DNA from: Mikania micrantha
Lineage: Eukaryota > Streptophyta > Magnoliopsida > Asterales > Asteraceae
Assembly (NCBI GenBank): GCA_009363875.1
Contig: CM018686.1
Coordinates: forward strand, 1,550,001 to 1,614,000
Length of the DNA stretch: 64,000 nucleotides
Reading direction: 5' to 3'
Below, piece by piece: positions 60,285-64,000 of this stretch (position 1 is the first letter of the stretch; each line of letters opens with the position of its first letter). Below the pieces are notes generated by a model. That model saw only the letters and a program-made list of their open reading frames with translations, was not told where the DNA came from and did no database searches. Position numbers and translations under genes: made by a program.

Positions 60285-61440
60285 TAGAGTTGTATTGTAT
60301 TTACCTTGCACTTCAACAAGATCCTCGTTTTGATCTCCTTTTTGATCCTCTTTCATTTCCTTTTGAACTTTAACATCTTTATCATTTTCAACTTTATCTT
60401 CTGTATCAATATATCATTAATTAAAGTTAGAGTTTTGTTAACAAATCAAATGCAATATGTACTAGATTTAGGTTAGAGTTGTACAGTATTTACCTTGTAC
60501 CTCAACAACATCCTCTTTTTGATATCCTTTTTGATCCTCTTCCATTTCCTTTTGAACATTAACATCATTTTCAACTTTATCTCCTGCATCAATATACCAT
60601 TAATTAAAGTTTGAGCTTTTTTAACAAATCAAATGCAATATGTACTAGATTTAGGTTAAAGTTGTACTGTATTTACCTTGCACCTCAACATTATCTTCTA
60701 CATCATCAATCATTTCATCTATCAAAGAAGGACTAATCTGAGTCAATTGTTCAACCATTAAAGGATTGACAGCAGTATCATTTTCATCTTGATCTTTTTT
60801 TTTTCTCATTTCTTTGTATTTAGTAAGCCTTGACATCTATTCTTCAATAGGTGACAATATTTGATTATCATCTTCTATTTCTTCAAAACATTTGACAATT
60901 AACAACTCCACATCATTAACAAACTTGTCTAACTCCTTTGTCTTTTCTTTGATTGTAACAACTCATTCCTAATACATGTTAAAACAAAATTTATAAAAAT
61001 AGTACACATTGAATACAACATATATGTGTTAAAATAAATTACCTTTGCATTTCTTGGTTTTGAACTACTTGTTTTTTTTTCTCTTTTTTACCAACATTAT
61101 TTTTCTTCACTTCGCTCCGTTTTGTTTTATTATTTTTTTAAAAGGAAAGATGATAGCAGCTCTTTCTTTTCATTTCTTGTTTTCTTTCTCTTTTTTTTTG
61201 TGACAGGAAACTCTTCTTGGTCATCTTTTCTTTTCTTTCTTTTTTTGTTAACCAAAGTTGATGGCAACTTATCTTTTTCCATCTTTCCTTTCCCTTTCAT
61301 CTTAGAATCATTTGATTTTTGATTGATGATATTTTGGTCATCAATCAATTGTGTATCAAACTCATTCAAGCTTTCATTAGTGTTGAAACAAATGGCTGGA
61401 ACTTTCTATTTTTTTGGGATTTTCTCTTTGATAAATGTCA
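60285..61440 (-). pseudogene. Right-arm copy of the MULE gene 3' exons
   Basis: Inverted counterpart of 59011-60216. The minus-strand frame 60651-60836 carries VEQLTQISPSLIDEMIDDVED, and 61130-61369 carries FDTQLIDDQNIINQKSND followed by a Lys/Arg-rich tail. Splice-like GTAAATA sites follow each repeated small exon. Differences from the left arm are scattered, with frames broken in both arms. Confidence 0.5.
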
Positions 61441-61969
61441 TTGGCATATAACAACTATTTAATTCAAAAAATCGAAATGAAAGCTTTTGTTATACATTAT
61501 AAAAAGTCACATTAATTATTATGGAAACTTTAAAATACAATATTGTATTTGTACCATACTTATTTATACTGTATTCAATAAATTTTTGAGCTTTGATTGA
61601 TTTTAATATTAAGTATTTTGTATGAATTAATAAGGAATCTTAAAAATTCTGTCCAGTATTTAGACATATTTGTATTGTACTCAAATATTTGTACTATATT
61701 TTGAACATGAATGCTTTTTTAAGTTATGTATTTCATAACATGTACTGGATTTTTAGATTTTTGTACAGTATTTAAATACATATGTTAGAATTTGTACTAA
61801 ACTTTAACATCAAATGTTTAAAATAAAGTATAACATAATGTGTTAAAATATTGTAATATAGTACATACCAGTAGAAATGAAAGAGGGTCATTATAATGCT
61901 TAAAACCCTTCCATCTTAGTCTTGTTTTGTTCAAGCAGCTGATAATATAAGAGCATGAGTCAAAAGATT

Positions 61970-62556
61970 TTATGCCGCACCATCTTTTAATGAAGTAAGA
62001 AATCTTGTGTTGACTTTTGACCCTTGCGTCATCTTTCTCATGAAAGTGTAAAATATCACCAAGAAATTCAACTCAAAAAATCTTCCTGTATTCCCATTAC
62101 TTTTCACTAAATCTCTTACATCATTAATATCTGGTTGAACAAAATCTACAGGAAATTGACTTCTAAATTCTGCTACAACAGGATCTCTTATTGATGGTTT
62201 ACCTAATTCATTTAGGTTAGTAGATCCCATTGGAATTTCAAGAACTTGCTTGACCAACTGTGGTGTAATCTTTACAACATGGGATCCCAAGTTGAGTTTG
62301 CAAGTTGTTGGATCATAATTTGCTAACAACCAGTACCCCAAGCAAGTGGGTAAAGATGTTATTTGAAACTCTAAAATGCTAGCAAATCCAATTTTACTTA
62401 CAGTAGCCTTTTGCATTGCATTTAGAGATTGAATAAACGTACAGAGACTTAGAGGAGAATTGGGTATTGGGATTCTTCTCAATTTGTCATATTGCAAAAA
62501 CTTAGGTACTGAAGACTCAATATCATCCTCAGAATTATCCTGTGTTGATGAAGTTA
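61970..62556 (-). CDS. MULE-carried DUF1985-like exon, right arm (best preserved copy)
   Basis: Behind a TTTATTTTCAG acceptor (minus strand, exon from 62556) the frame is open for about 195 codons. It reads QDNSEDDIESSVPKFLQYDK, then KATVSKIGFASILEFQITSLP, YWLLANYDP, LVKQVLEIPMGS, PVVAEFRSQFPVDFVQPD and GRFFELNFLVIFYT. A TAA at 61970-61972 ends it where the left arm continues with IKSFDSC, so its 3' end is shifted. Over the best-aligned 86 residues I count about 8 differences from the left arm. It is similar to DUF1985-type MULE proteins; function unknown. Confidence 0.5.
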
Positions 62557-62734
62557 CTGAAAATAAATATATAGAATCAAAACCAATCAAATACAGTACA
62601 TAAATGAGACAGAGTTATCAACCAACAGTACATAAATTAGACAAAGTTATAATAAAACAGTACATACATATATAATACAATGTTATAAGATGCAGTACAA
62701 TCAAAGACTAAAAAGAAACATAAACTAAATACTT

Positions 62735-63190
62735 TGCAACTAAAGTTCATTATACAAGCTATGTGAAATCAATGCAGCACACACATAAGGGCTGTGAAGG
62801 GGCTAGCCTACTAAGGTCCTTAGCAATGCAGCACATGAACACGACACACAACTTACAATAACGAACATCACCAAATCAAAGGTTACATCACCAACACGTG
62901 AGATGCAGTAGAATCACAGCCTAAAGACCAACATAAACTTACATCTTTGCAACTATTAATCATCATAAAAACTATGTCAATCAATGCAGCACAAAAATAA
63001 GGGTTGTGAAGTGGCTAACCTACTAAGGTCCTTAGCAATGCAGAACATGAACATGACACACAACTTACAATTACGAACATTAGGAAATCAAAGGTTACAT
63101 TGCCAACACGTGAGATGTAGTACAATCGCAGCCTAAAGACCAACATAAACTTACATCTTTTCAACTATTAATCATCATATAACCTATGTC
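62735..63190. repeat. 212-bp tandem repeat, two copies (right arm)
   Basis: Inverted counterpart of 56248-57370 with phrases CCTACTAAGGTCCTTAGCAATG and GACCAACATAAACTTACATC. Units start near 62735 and 62945, with a partial near 63157. The copy number differs from the left arm, showing expansion or loss after (or during) the inverted duplication. Confidence 0.85.
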
Positions 63191-63657
63191 AAATCGACAA
63201 AAGTTGTATTGTTACGATTTTGGAATTGATTTTTTGTGTTTCTTTGATTGAAGATCTCGTAATTTACTTGTAAACATAAAAACATGTACGATTGATGAAA
63301 AACTAATCGGAATTCAGAGATTTGAATTGAAAATTAACAAAAATCAAATTCGTTTACCAGGGGATTCTTTTGCATGCTTTTTATCCATTTTGAGGACGAA
63401 TTTTATGAAAATGACGGAGGAATGAGATGATTCTAGGTTATCGCCATTGAAGAGAGGCGGATTGAGAGGATTTAGGTTTTCGCCGGTTTTATGGTTTAAG
63501 ATCGGTCACGGTTACGTTTTTAGAGAGAGAGACAGTTAATTTGTAGTATTCTTATGGTGTTTAATAGATAATTAGTTAAGACCTTTGATCTAAATAAATA
63601 AGGGTAAGATTAGTTTTTATTGTTCTTAGGATAAATCCTCTTCTCAGTGGATCCTCC

Positions 63658-63659
<2 letters not shown>

Positions 63660-63690
<31 letters not shown>

Positions 63691-63691
63691 A
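63660..63691. repeat. (TC)n(TA)n microsatellite at the MULE right end
   Basis: About six TC and nine to ten TA units directly beyond the inverted repeat end. It hides the target duplication; the left flank GTTTATATA (55540-55548) is similar but not decisive. Confidence 0.8.
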
Positions 63692-63816
63692 TTGAGAAAA
63701 AATAAAACTCACTCTTACTGCAATAACTACATCGAGATCAAGCTAGATAAAGCCAAATCATGGATTTTTTTAACATAACTGTAATCGTTTTACACCCAAA
63801 ACTTGTAAATATGAAT

Positions 63817-63864
63817 TTGTGTAAATTCATTGTAACATCGTTGTGTAAATTCATTGTAACATCG
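63817..63864. repeat. 24-bp tandem duplication
   Basis: Two copies of a unit with GTGTAAATTCATTGTAACATCG directly before another MULE-end copy. It may mark the junction of a second insertion or a local rearrangement. Confidence 0.75.
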
Positions 63865-63867
63865 TTA

Positions 63868-64000
63868 TGAAAATTTAACAAAAATCAAATTTGTTTACCA
63901 GTGGATTCTTTTGCATGCTTTTTATCCATTTTTAGGATGAATTTTATGAAATCGACGGTGAAATGACGGAGGAATGAGAGGATTCTAGGTTATCGCCATT
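63868..64000 (-). mobile_element. Further copy of the MULE end, cut by the window edge
   Basis: AAATTTAACAAAAATCAAAT through TTTGCATGCTTTTTATCC to GATTCTAGGTTATCGCCATT matches 63335-63447 in the same orientation, including the first-exon start (ATG complement near 63931). It differs by small indels. The rest lies beyond the window. Confidence 0.75.

Larger units (their letters stand above)
55549..63660. mobile_element. Inverted-duplicated MULE (8.1 kb near-palindrome)
   Basis: Outer ends share GGATCCACTAAGAAGAGG then TTTATCCTAAGAACAATA, in inverted orientation (left from 55549, right to about 63654). The homology does not stop after a short TIR. It runs through leader, first exon, 212-bp repeats, ORF, introns and lysine-rich exons to the centre, so two copies of the same element lie tail to tail. 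The arms meet around 60217-60284, a spacer of 68 bp. Left arm is about 4.7 kb and right arm about 3.4 kb. The difference is accounted for by three more 212-bp repeats, one extra exon repeat and a nested MITE on the left. Exact termini and TSD are blurred by TC/TA repeats at the right end. Confidence 0.8.

Overview
This is plant nuclear DNA made almost entirely of nested transposable elements. I see no conventional host gene. Chromovirus (Tekay/Del-type Ty3/gypsy) gag-pol with 2.5-4.3 kb LTRs, tRNA-Met primer sites, DUF1985/Ulp1-carrying Mutator-like elements (MULEs), hAT elements and Helitrons point to a large-genome flowering plant. The gag, Ulp1 and LTR styles recall Asteraceae, but that is an inference from memory and unproven.

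Layout. 1-6791: 5' part of a minus-strand Tekay element, with an open gag-pol running off the window edge, a primer site and a 4.0 kb LTR. 6792-14508: decayed DUF1985/Ulp1 genes of MULE type, one split by a 2.5 kb solo LTR (9630-12129). 14509-17873: two further LTR remnants. 17874-33255: a plus-strand Tekay element with two LTRs, an extra acidic ORF before gag, and broken gag-pol. It is itself invaded by a minus-strand 4.3 kb solo LTR (21080-25358, TSD GTTTA). 33256-33801: copia gag stump and LTR. 34054-35330: hAT transposase pseudogene. 36995-50551: a small Helitron carrying a recent, complete minus-strand Tekay element (37822-50542) inserted just before its 3' CTAG end. 51663-55538: a probable second Helitron with exon fragments of a MORC-family ATPase gene, invaded by a hAT-type element (52724-54701). 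55549-63660: a large, nearly palindromic MULE made of two inverted copies of one element meeting at a 68-bp spacer. 63868-64000: start of another copy of the MULE end.

How it works together. The nesting gives a relative order: the Helitron at 36995 predates the Tekay at 37822, the plus Tekay predates the solo LTR inside it, the Helitron at 51663 predates its hAT, and the MULE palindrome predates the small MITE in its left arm. Nearly all coding regions carry stops or frameshifts. The clearest exception is the edge gag-pol at 1-2584, whose visible 861 codons are open. The most unusual structure is the inverted MULE. If transcribed across its centre it would form a long hairpin RNA, as in the maize Mu killer locus.
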